Assembly (NCBI GenBank): GCA_023241745.1
Contig: JALQCY010000002.1
Span: 372,001 to 436,000 of the forward strand
DNA length: 64,000 bases
Direction of reading: 5' to 3'
From: Isoptericola peretonis
Lineage (GTDB): Bacteria > Actinomycetota > Actinomycetes > Actinomycetales > Cellulomonadaceae
Part shown: positions 10,001-15,815 of the stretch, piece after piece
Layout of the letters: each line of letters begins with the position of its first letter
Position numbering within the stretch: the stretch's first letter is position 1
Translations under genes and position numbers: made by a program
Notes under the pieces: model-generated
Databases searched by the model: none
The model's input: the letters and a program-made list of their open reading frames with translations, nothing else
Told to the model about the DNA's origin: nothing

Positions 10001-10607
10001 CGGTCACCGAGACGATCACCGGGACGTCCCGGCCGACCTCGGCGATCGCGTCGTGACAGCCCGTGACGGCGGCCTTCGCCTGCAGCAGGTCCTGGCTGGT
10101 CTCCACCAGCAGGGCGTCCGCGCCACCCTCGAGCAGCCCCGCCGCCTGCTCGGCGAACGTCGTCCGGAGGTGGGAGTACGTCGTGTGCCCGAGGCTGGGC
10201 AGCTTCGTGCCCGGGCCCATCGAGCCGAGCACCCAGCGCGGGTGGTCGGCCGTGGCGAACGCGTCCGCGCGCTCGCGGGCCAGGGCGGCTCCCGCCCGGG
10301 CGAGCTCGCGGATGCGGTCGTCGATGCCGTAGTCGGACAGGTTGGACCAGTTGGCGCCGAAGGTGTTGGTCTCGATCGCGTCGACGCCCACCTCGAGGTA
10401 CTCGTCGTGCACCGAGCGGATGATGTCCGGTCGGGAGACGTTGAGGATCTCGTTGCAGCCCTCGTGCCCCTCGTAGTCCTCGAGGGTCGGGTCGGCGGCC
10501 TGGATCATCGTGCCCATGGCGCCGTCGGCCACCACCACGCGGGTGCGCAGGGCGTCGCGGAGGGCGGTGGACCGGGCGTCGGCGGCGGGATCGAGCGTGG
10601 TCGTCAC
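7035..10607 (-). CDS. metH: Cobalamin-dependent methionine synthase
   Basis: Transfers a methyl group from 5-methyltetrahydrofolate to homocysteine through protein-bound cobalamin, the last step of methionine synthesis. It has 1190 residues, full length for the family. Domains in order: homocysteine-binding barrel (about 15-330) with zinc ligands Cys233 (GLNCATGP) and Cys300/Cys301 (GGCCGTTP); folate-binding barrel (about 355-620); cobalamin cap and binding domain with VRGDVHDIGKN near residue 753, whose His ligates cobalt; and the AdoMet-dependent reactivation domain to the end (LGYPACPEMEDRRKV). The start is GTG 10607, 6 bases from a -10 box, so the mRNA is probably leaderless and leaves no room for a cobalamin riboswitch. 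Confidence 0.97.
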   Translation of the reverse strand: MTTTLDPAADARSTALRDALRTRVVVADGAMGTMIQAADPTLEDYEGHEGCNEILNVSRPDIIRSVHDEYLEVGVDAIETNTFGANWSNLSDYGIDDRIRELARAGAALARERADAFATADHPRWVLGSMGPGTKLPSLGHTTYSHLRTTFAEQAAGLLEGGADALLVETSQDLLQAKAAVTGCHDAIAEVGRDVPVIVSVTVETTGTMLMGSEIGAALTTLQAIGVDAIGLNCATGPEQMSEHLRHLARHSEVPVTCMPNAGLPELGPHGAVYPLTPAELAAAHTQFVREFGLGLVGGCCGTTPEHLKQVVEAVRGAALPERNPQRENGVASLYSHTDLRQDTSYLAIGERTNANGSKAFREAMLEGRWDDVVDIARAQTRDGAHLLDVCVDYVGRDGVADVKEVVSRLASASTLPLVIDSTEPAVLQAGLELLGGRAVVNSVNFEDGDGPGSRYDRIMPLVREHGAAVVALTIDEEGQARTKETKVAIATRLIEQLTGDWGMRVDDIIVDALTFPIATGQEETRRDAIETIEAIREITTRFPGVHTTLGVSNVSFGLNPAARTVLNSVFLHEATQAGLDSAIVHAAKILPRNAIPDEQWEAAEDLVWDRRRYDEEGNLVHDPLSHLLELFSGVDATALRDQRAAELAALPVGERLERRIVDGARKGLEEDVDEALADGMKALDIVNTHLLGGMKVVGELFGSGQMQLPFVLQSAEVMKTAVALLEPHMEKVEGGEERSKGTVVLATVRGDVHDIGKNLVDIILTNNGYTVVNIGIKQPVSAMIEAAEEHDADVIGMSGLLVKSTVVMKENLAELVSRGLDKRWPVLLGGAALTRTYVEDDLASAFPGTVRYAKDAFEGLRLMEPLVAIARGADPESVGLPALRKRRHGVVTVTETAPEDLPARSDVAEDNPVPEPPFWGTRVVKGIQLADYAAFLDERATFMGQWGLKPGRGDDGASYEELVETEGRPRLAAWLERVRTDQIMDPTVVYGYFPVWSDGDDVVVAHHDGPDGGSGGEPGTERLRFRFPRQRRDRHLCLADFVRPRSFAEEAGRFDVLPVQLVTVGDAVSGHTAKLFEANAYREYMELHGLSVQLTEALAEFWHSRVRDELGFADEEPTDVEGLFKLQYRGARFSLGYPACPEMEDRRKVVELLRPERVGVTLSDELQLHPEQSTDAFVFHHPEAKYFSV

Positions 10608-10613
10608 CCGTGC

Positions 10614-10619
10614 AGCGTA
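10614..10619 (-). promoter_or_regulatory. -10 box of leaderless metH promoter (TACGCT)
   Basis: On the minus strand TACGCT is followed by GCACGG (6 bases) and the metH GTG. The gap to the next gene is only 54 bases. Confidence 0.7.
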
Positions 10620-10661
10620 ACGGCGGGCCCCGCGCCCGTGGCGTGCGTGCCCAGCCTCCGA

Positions 10662-11555
10662 TCAGCCCAGCGGGACGCCGTTCACGGTGAGCAGCACGGA
10701 GTAGACCGACGTCGACGCCGTGACGAAGAGGCGGTTGCGCTTGCGGCCGCCGAAGGCGAGGTTCGACACCTCCTCGGGCAGGTGGATCCGGCCGAGCAGG
10801 GTGCCGTCGGGGTCCACGACGCTCACCGCCGCCCCCGCGGCCACCCATACGCGACCGGCGGTGTCGAGGCGGATGCCGTCCGGGCGGTCGTCGAGCTCGG
10901 CGAAGACCGCCCCGCCCGTGAGCAGGCCGTCCTCGACGTCGAACACGCGCACGTGTCGCCGGTGCGTGTCCGCGACGTACAGGTGCCGCCCGTCCGCGGA
11001 GAACGCCAGGCCGTTGGGACGCTCGAAGTCGGTCGCGACGGCGGTCACGAGGCCCGAGCGCGGGACCACGCGGTAGACGTGGCACCCGTCGATCTCCTGG
11101 TGCGCGCGCTCGCCCTCGTAGTCGCTGGTGATGCCGTACGGCGGGTCGGTGAACCACACCGCGTCGTCGGGCCCCACGACGACGTCGTTCGGGCTGTTGA
11201 GGCGCCTGTCCTCCCACCGGTCCGCCAGCACGGTCAGGGAGCCGTCGTGCTCCGTCCGCACGACGCGCCGCCCACCCTGCTGGCAGGTGACGACGCGCCC
11301 TTGCCGGTCGATCGTGCGGCCGTTGGCGTAGCCCGCCGGGCTCTCGAACACGCTGACCGAGCCGTCGGTCTCGTCCCAGCGCAGGACACGGTCGTTCGGG
11401 ATGTCGCTGAACAGCAGGTAGCGGCCGGCGGGCACGTACAGCGGGCCCTCGGTCCACCGGCCGCCGGTCCAGAGCCGTTCCAGCCGGCTGTCGCCGTTGA
11501 CGGCCCCGAACCGCGCGTCGAGGCGTTCGTACAGGGCGGGGACGTCGTCGGTCAT
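10662..11555 (-). CDS. SMP-30/gluconolactonase-like calcium-dependent lactonase
   Basis: A 297-residue beta-propeller of the SMP-30/gluconolactonase/LRE family, which hydrolyses sugar lactones with one bound divalent metal. Visible family signatures are TEGPLYVPAGRYLLFSDI at about residue 35 (the Glu is the first metal ligand), LNSPNDVVVGPDDAVWFTDP in the middle (Asn ligand), and FERPNGLAFSADGRHLYVAD (Asn-Gly-Leu plus the catalytic Asp region). The substrate is not evident. The start is ATG 11555 with a TGGAG ribosome site 5 bases upstream; an earlier frame extension to 11600 is not family-like. The gene lies 54 bases upstream of metH on the same strand but metH has its own promoter. Confidence 0.88.
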   Translation of the reverse strand: MTDDVPALYERLDARFGAVNGDSRLERLWTGGRWTEGPLYVPAGRYLLFSDIPNDRVLRWDETDGSVSVFESPAGYANGRTIDRQGRVVTCQQGGRRVVRTEHDGSLTVLADRWEDRRLNSPNDVVVGPDDAVWFTDPPYGITSDYEGERAHQEIDGCHVYRVVPRSGLVTAVATDFERPNGLAFSADGRHLYVADTHRRHVRVFDVEDGLLTGGAVFAELDDRPDGIRLDTAGRVWVAAGAAVSVVDPDGTLLGRIHLPEEVSNLAFGGRKRNRLFVTASTSVYSVLLTVNGVPLG

Positions 11556-11682
11556 GCGCGCTCCAGGATCCGTGCAGGTCAGGACGCTGCACGGTGACAC
11601 ATCGCTCCGGTGCGGGCAAGGTGGTCCGGTGACGCTCGACGGGGCGACCCAAAAGATAGTGCGGGCTCTGCCGGCGCGGTCC

Positions 11683-11688
11683 TACGGT
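11683..11688 (+). promoter_or_regulatory. -10 box of leaderless double-GNAT gene (TACGGT)
   Basis: TACGGT, then GAGCCC (6 bases), then ATG 11695. Confidence 0.7.
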
Positions 11689-11694
11689 GAGCCC

Positions 11695-12816
11695 ATGTCG
11701 ACCGAGACCACGGACCGGCTCGCGCCGATCGCGGAGCGTGCGGCCGCCCCCGCCGTGCTGCTGCCTCCGACCGCCGGCGGACTGAGCTGGCGCCCCGCGA
11801 CCCGCGACGACGCGCCCGCCCTCCTGGAGCTGCGGAACACCGTCGCGCAGGCCGACCGCGAGCCGTACCGGGAGTCGCTGCCCGAGATCGTGGAGATCCT
11901 CGAGGCGCCCTGGCACGACCTCGCGGACGACACGGTGCTCGGGTTCGACGCGGACGGCGACCTGCGCGCCTACGGGTACGTCGAGTCGATGCCCGGCGAC
12001 ACCCGGTTGGTGCGCGCCTTCCTCTGGGGCGCGGTGCACCCCGGGCGTCGCGGCGAGGGCATCGGGCGCGACCTGTTCGCGTGGCAGGTCGGGCGGGCCC
12101 GTCAGCTGCTCGCGGCCTCCGGCAAGGACGTCCCGGCGCGCATCGCGGGCTTCATCGAGGACGACGCGCCGACGGCGAAGGTGCGGCTCTACGAGCGTGC
12201 GGGCTTCACGCCGCGCCGGTACTACTCCGACCTGGAGCGGGACCTGCGCGACATGGACGCCCGGCCGGTCCCGGAGGTCCAGCCGGACGACGGCCTGCGC
12301 CTGGTACCCCTCGACGACGCGCTCGACGAGGCCACCCGGCTCGCGCACAACGACGCGTTCCGCGACCACTGGGGGAGCCAGCCGATGACCGCGGCGCAGT
12401 GGCGCAGCGGGCGCAGCACGTACGCCCCCGAGTGGTCCTTCGTCGTCCTCGACCCCACCCCGGACGTCGACGCGCTGCTCGCCGACGCCGGGACCGACGC
12501 CGAGACGGCCGCGGCGCTGCGGGCGGGGGAGCCGCTCGTCGTCGGCTACCACGTCGGTGCGCGGTACACCGAGGACTTCGCGGTGCGGGGCTACCCGTTC
12601 GGCTACACGGAGATCCTGGGCGTGCGTCGCGCCTACCGGGGGCGCAAGGTCGCCGTCGCGCTGCTCGGCGCGGGCATGCGCGCCTTCGCCGCGGACGGGA
12701 TGGCAGCCGCGGCGCTCGACGTCGACACGCAGAACCCCAGCGGCGCGCACGGGCTGTACGCCAGCCTGGGCTACGTCAAGCGGCACGGGTCGCGGCTGCT
12801 GTCGATCGAGCTCTGA
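11695..12816 (+). CDS. Tandem GNAT N-acetyltransferase
   Basis: A 373-residue protein made of two GNAT folds. The N-terminal one (about 35-185) keeps an acetyl-CoA loop (VHPGRRGEGIGRDLFAWQ) and a later LYERAGFTPRRYYSDLERDL; the C-terminal one (about 205-373) has ILGVRRAYRGRKVAVALLGA and ends VDTQNPSGAHGLYASLGYVK. The arrangement is like mycothiol synthase (MshD) and related actinobacterial double-GNAT enzymes, but I do not see enough to call it MshD. Both acetyl-CoA loops look usable (RxxGxG in the first, RGRKVA in the second). The substrate is unknown. Confidence 0.85.
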   Translation: MSTETTDRLAPIAERAAAPAVLLPPTAGGLSWRPATRDDAPALLELRNTVAQADREPYRESLPEIVEILEAPWHDLADDTVLGFDADGDLRAYGYVESMPGDTRLVRAFLWGAVHPGRRGEGIGRDLFAWQVGRARQLLAASGKDVPARIAGFIEDDAPTAKVRLYERAGFTPRRYYSDLERDLRDMDARPVPEVQPDDGLRLVPLDDALDEATRLAHNDAFRDHWGSQPMTAAQWRSGRSTYAPEWSFVVLDPTPDVDALLADAGTDAETAAALRAGEPLVVGYHVGARYTEDFAVRGYPFGYTEILGVRRAYRGRKVAVALLGAGMRAFAADGMAAAALDVDTQNPSGAHGLYASLGYVKRHGSRLLSIEL

Positions 12817-12906
12817 GCCGGGGCCCCGGGTCGATCTCTGACCCGGGCGTGGCCGCGGCGCCGCCTGGTCGCCCGACCGGAATTCGGTGCGGCGACGGCG
12901 TGGGCT

Positions 12907-12912
12907 TAGGCT
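12907..12912 (+). promoter_or_regulatory. -10 box of leaderless YhhN gene (TAGGCT)
   Basis: TAGGCT, 6 bases (GCGCGC), GTG 12919. Confidence 0.7.
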
Positions 12913-12918
12913 GCGCGC

Positions 12919-13638
12919 GTGACCGACGTCGTTCATCCCGGGCTGCTCCCCGTGCCGCCGCAGCGGCTCCTGCCCACCGTCACCTCCCGCGCGGCCGCCG
13001 TCGCGCTCGGGATGCTCACCGTGCTGCACCTGGTGGCGCAGCTGGCGGAGGCGAGCACGTGGGCGCGTGTCACCCAGGGCTGCCTGATGCCCCTGCTCGC
13101 CATCACCCTCTGGTGCGCGGCGCCCGTGCCCCGGAGCCGGCTGGTGCGCCTGGTGCTGGTCGCTCTCGGCCTGTCCTGGTTGGGGGACACGGCGCCCGCG
13201 GCGTTCGACGGGGACGCGTCGTTCCTCGTCATGGTGGGCTTCTTCCTGCTGGCTCAGGTGGCGTACGTCGTCGCGTTCTGGCCGGCCCGCCGCGCGAGCG
13301 TCGCCCGCCGGCCCGTGCTCCTGCTGCCGTACGCGGCCGCGGCAGCGGCGCTCGTCGGGGCGTGCGCCCCGGGCGCCCCGGGGCCGCTGCTCGCCGCCGT
13401 CGTCGTGTACGGCGCGTGCCTCGTCGCGATGGCGGTGCTGGCTACGGGCGTGCACCCGCTCGCCGGCGTCGGCGGGGCGGTCTTCCTCGTCTCCGACGCG
13501 ATGATCGCGCTCGGGGCGTTCACCGACTGGTTCGCCCCTCCGGCGTCCGGGTTCTGGGTGATGCTCACCTACGTCGCGGGCCAGGCCCTCCTGGTCGCAG
13601 GCGTGCTCGCGCGCCTGCGGCCCGCTCGTCAGGCCTGA
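12919..13638 (+). CDS. Lysoplasmalogenase family (YhhN-type) membrane protein
   Basis: A 239-residue protein with about seven to eight transmembrane segments and the two acidic signatures of the YhhN/TMEM86 family: LSWLGDTAPA (about residue 90) and GGAVFLVSDAMIAL (about 195). Characterised members cleave the vinyl-ether bond of lysoplasmalogens. Whether this protein does so here is unproven, as bacterial members are little studied. Length agrees with the family (210-240). It is single, leaderless and convergent with the regulator gene at 13689. Confidence 0.85.
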   Translation: MTDVVHPGLLPVPPQRLLPTVTSRAAAVALGMLTVLHLVAQLAEASTWARVTQGCLMPLLAITLWCAAPVPRSRLVRLVLVALGLSWLGDTAPAAFDGDASFLVMVGFFLLAQVAYVVAFWPARRASVARRPVLLLPYAAAAAALVGACAPGAPGPLLAAVVVYGACLVAMAVLATGVHPLAGVGGAVFLVSDAMIALGAFTDWFAPPASGFWVMLTYVAGQALLVAGVLARLRPARQA

Positions 13639-13688
13639 GCCGCAGCGGCGACCGGCGCGAGCTCAGAGGGCGGCCGCTCTGCTGTGGC

Positions 13689-13991
13689 CTAGGTGCCGCC
13701 CTCGGCGATCGCCCGCAGGGCGGCGAGGTGCCGCCCGAAGGCGTCCCGGCCCTCCCGAGTGAGCCGCAGCCAGGTGCGGGGCCGCTTGCCCACGAAGCCC
13801 TTGCGCACGGCCACGTACCCGGCCTCCTCCAGCGTGCCGACCTGCTTGGACAGCACGGAGTCGGAGATCTCCACGGCGTCGCGGACCGCGGCGAACTCCG
13901 CCTCGTCGACCGTCGCCAGCGCGGCGACGATGCTGAACCGCACCGGCGCGTGGACGACCGGATCCAGCCGGTGGCGCGGGTGCTCGGTCAC
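13689..13991 (-). CDS. Winged-helix transcriptional regulator (HTH_34/MarR-like)
   Basis: A 100-residue DNA-binding protein consisting almost only of a winged helix: LDPVVHAPVRFSIVAAL, then EFAAVRDAVEISDSVLSKQV (recognition helix) and GYVAVRKGFVGKRPRTWLRL (wing). This pattern is typical of small actinobacterial regulators that sit in an operon with a membrane protein. The start is GTG 13991 (protein begins MTEHPRHRLDPV as homologues do); an ATG at 14021 would add ten Arg/Gly-rich residues. It is downstream of the membrane-protein gene and shares its promoter, where a perfect palindrome at 14540-14551 is a candidate operator, so autoregulation is likely. Confidence 0.83.
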   Translation of the reverse strand: MTEHPRHRLDPVVHAPVRFSIVAALATVDEAEFAAVRDAVEISDSVLSKQVGTLEEAGYVAVRKGFVGKRPRTWLRLTREGRDAFGRHLAALRAIAEGGT

Positions 13992-14043
13992 CCACGGCCT
14001 CCGGCGACCGCCCGGCCGCATGCCGGCTGCGCAGCCGGGTCGC

Positions 14044-14526
14044 TCATCGTTGCCCCCGGGGGATCCAGGCGCCCCACCGGATCCGGTGCGCCGCGACGGC
14101 GAAGGGGAGAAGGACCGCGACGCCGAGCAGCGCGCCCCCGAGCGGCGGAGGAGTGCCCGCGCCGTAGACGAGATCGAGGACCGGTCGGCCGACCACGATC
14201 ATGCCGAACCCGGTCCACGAGGCGACCCGGGCGGCGCGTTCCATGCCGCGGGGCGTCGAACGACTGGCGCGGTCGGTGAGCCGGCCGATCCCGAGCAGGA
14301 CGAGCACGGCGAGGGCCCAGGTGCCGATCGTCCAGCCGAGGCCGTCCGTGAGTGCGCCGGCGGCTGCCACCGCCGCCATGACCACCCCGCCGGCGAGCAG
14401 GGCGAGCGCGTGCCGGTGCCGGTCGCGCGGCGTGCCGGGGTCGAGCGCGGCGGCACGGTCCAGCAGGGCGCGGGCGTCTCCGGGGGCGACGTCGCCGTGC
14501 GGGGCAGGTTCGGACGCGGCGGTCAT
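14044..14526 (-). CDS. Four-helix membrane protein co-transcribed with a winged-helix regulator
   Basis: A 160-residue membrane protein of unknown function. The N-terminal 45 residues are soluble and acidic/Ala-rich. Two hydrophobic segments (LLAGGVVMAAVAAAGAL and WALAVLVLLGIGRL) are followed by a charged stretch and two more (ASWTGFGMIVVGRPVLDLVY and LLGVAVLLPFAVAAHRI). I start at ATG 14526 (MTAASEPAP), 7 bases from a TAGGAT -10 box. The regulator gene begins about 50 bases beyond its stop. In many actinobacteria such membrane proteins are the only target of the paired regulator; the signal sensed is not known. Confidence 0.7.
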   Translation of the reverse strand: MTAASEPAPHGDVAPGDARALLDRAAALDPGTPRDRHRHALALLAGGVVMAAVAAAGALTDGLGWTIGTWALAVLVLLGIGRLTDRASRSTPRGMERAARVASWTGFGMIVVGRPVLDLVYGAGTPPPLGGALLGVAVLLPFAVAAHRIRWGAWIPRGQR

Positions 14527-14533
14527 GGGCTGA

Positions 14534-14539
14534 ATCCTA
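14534..14539 (-). promoter_or_regulatory. -10 box of the membrane-protein/regulator operon (TAGGAT)
   Basis: On the minus strand TAGGAT is followed by 7 bases and ATG 14526. The palindrome 14540-14551 abuts it. Confidence 0.65.
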
Positions 14540-14551
14540 GAAAGTACTTTC
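14540..14551. promoter_or_regulatory. Palindromic operator GAAAGTACTTTC
   Basis: A perfect 12-bp palindrome directly upstream of, and touching, the -10 box of the operon that ends in a winged-helix regulator. It is AT-rich in a very GC-rich neighbourhood, so it stands out. A repressor bound here would block the polymerase. The regulator at 13689-13991 is the obvious candidate. Confidence 0.6.
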
Positions 14552-14562
14552 CAGAATGGCAA

Positions 14563-15024
14563 CTACTTGCCGAGCTCCGGTCGACGCTCCATCCACGGAG
14601 CCGGGTCGTCCAACGGCGCGAAGCCGAGGTGCTCGTAGAGGCCGCGGCCGTCGTCCGACGCCTTGAGCACGATCCGCTTCAGGCCCAGGGTCTCGAGGTC
14701 GGCGACGGCCCCGGCGACGACGGCGGTGCCCAGGCCTCGGCCGCGGTGGACCGGGTCCACGACGACGTCCGCGAGCCAGGCGAACGTGGCGCCGTCCGTG
14801 ACGGCCCTGGCGTAGGCGACCAGCGCGCCCGACGGCCGGTGGTAGACGGCGTAGCTGCGGGAGCCGGCGATCGCGGCGTCCTGGACCTCGCGGCCGCGCC
14901 CCGCGGCCCAGTACGCGTGCTCGGTCAGCAGGAGATGGACCCGGCCGGCGTCGAGGCGGGCGGCGTCGGCGGAGAACTCGTAGTCGGGGTGCAGGAGCGG
15001 GTCGGCGGGCACCTCGACAGTCAA
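14563..15024 (-). CDS. GNAT family N-acetyltransferase
   Basis: A 153-residue single-domain GNAT protein with the acetyl-CoA loop VVVDPVHRGRGLGTAVVAGA (about residues 90-110) and the late-fold LYEHLGFAPLDDPAPWMERRPEL that is typical of the YjgJ/arsinothricin-like small acetyltransferases. The substrate is unknown. The frame offers TTG at 15024 (MTVEVPADP) or GTG at 15012; the TTG is closest to the family length. The gene is divergent from the hydrolase at 15063, with only about 38 bases between the starts, so their promoters overlap. Confidence 0.82.
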   Translation of the reverse strand: MTVEVPADPLLHPDYEFSADAARLDAGRVHLLLTEHAYWAAGRGREVQDAAIAGSRSYAVYHRPSGALVAYARAVTDGATFAWLADVVVDPVHRGRGLGTAVVAGAVADLETLGLKRIVLKASDDGRGLYEHLGFAPLDDPAPWMERRPELGK

Positions 15025-15050
15025 GCAGCGGCCGTGTCGGAGGTCACACC

Positions 15051-15056
15051 TAGTCT
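15051..15056 (+). promoter_or_regulatory. -10 box of leaderless hydrolase gene (TAGTCT)
   Basis: TAGTCT, 6 bases (CGGGCC), ATG 15063. Confidence 0.7.
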
Positions 15057-15062
15057 CGGGCC

Positions 15063-15770
15063 ATGGACATCATCCTGGTACCCGGGTTCTGGCTGGACGG
15101 CTCTGCGTGGGACGACGTCGTCCCCGTGCTGGAGGAGGCCGGGCACACCACGCACCCCGTGACGCTCCCCGGACTCGAGTCCAAGGACGCCGACCGGTCG
15201 GGCATCCATCTGGCCGATCACGTCGCTGCGGTCGTGGCGGCGATCGACGCCGTCCCGGGTGACGCGCCCCTCGTGCTCGTCGGGCATTCGGCCAGCGGCG
15301 GGCTCGTGTACGCGGCCTCGGACGTCCGTCCCGAGCGGGTGGCGCACATCGTCTACGTGGACACCGGCCCGGCGGCGGACGGGCAGGCGGTGAACGCCGA
15401 CTTCCCTGCCGACGCCGTCGAGTACCCGCTCGACTGGGACGAGTTCGAGGAGGACTCCTTGCGCGGCATGACGGAGGAGATCCGCGCCGACGTCATGGCG
15501 GCCCACGCGGTCCCGCAGCCCGGCGCCACCGTGCGCGAGCCGCACCGGCTGAGCGACGACGAACGCCGCCTCGACATCCCCTCGACCGTCGTCGCGTCCG
15601 AGATGTCGGGCGACGTCCTGCGGGACCTCGTCGCCCAGGGGCATCCGTTCGTCGCGGAGCTCTCCCGGCACCGGAACTACGAGATCGTCGACCTGCCCAC
15701 CGGGCACTGGCCCATGTTCACGCGACCGGCGGACCTGGGCGCCGTGATCGTCGACGCGCTCTCGCGCTGA
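15063..15770 (+). CDS. Alpha/beta-fold hydrolase
   Basis: A 235-residue soluble hydrolase. The fold starts at once (IILVPGFWLDGSAWDDVVPVL, the HG-type oxyanion strand), the nucleophile elbow is GHSASGG (Ser at about residue 80), and the catalytic His is in PTGHWPMF near the C-terminus. This is the esterase/MenH-like branch that many actinobacteria carry in several copies. The substrate is unknown. It has its own leaderless promoter and ends at a strong convergent terminator. Confidence 0.85.
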   Translation: MDIILVPGFWLDGSAWDDVVPVLEEAGHTTHPVTLPGLESKDADRSGIHLADHVAAVVAAIDAVPGDAPLVLVGHSASGGLVYAASDVRPERVAHIVYVDTGPAADGQAVNADFPADAVEYPLDWDEFEEDSLRGMTEEIRADVMAAHAVPQPGATVREPHRLSDDERRLDIPSTVVASEMSGDVLRDLVAQGHPFVAELSRHRNYEIVDLPTGHWPMFTRPADLGAVIVDALSR

Positions 15771-15774
15771 CGGC

Positions 15775-15808
15775 CCTTCGGGCGCGCGACCCGTCGCGCG
15801 CCCGAAGG
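15775..15808. terminator. 15-bp hairpin shared by two converging genes
   Basis: Arms 15775-15789 and 15794-15808 are perfectly complementary (CCTTCGGGCGCGCGA) with a 4-base loop. It lies between the hydrolase stop (15770) and the parC stop (15816). Confidence 0.85.
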
Positions 15809-15815
15809 CAGGGTG

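Noticed and set aside
10608..10661. Cobalamin riboswitch upstream of metH
   Set aside because: The 54-base gap is too short for the aptamer and contains a -10 box adjacent to the start.
6843..11597. 1584-residue open frame on the plus strand opposite metH and the lactonase
   Set aside because: Its composition is His/Arg/Val-rich without domain patterns; metH on the other strand is certain.
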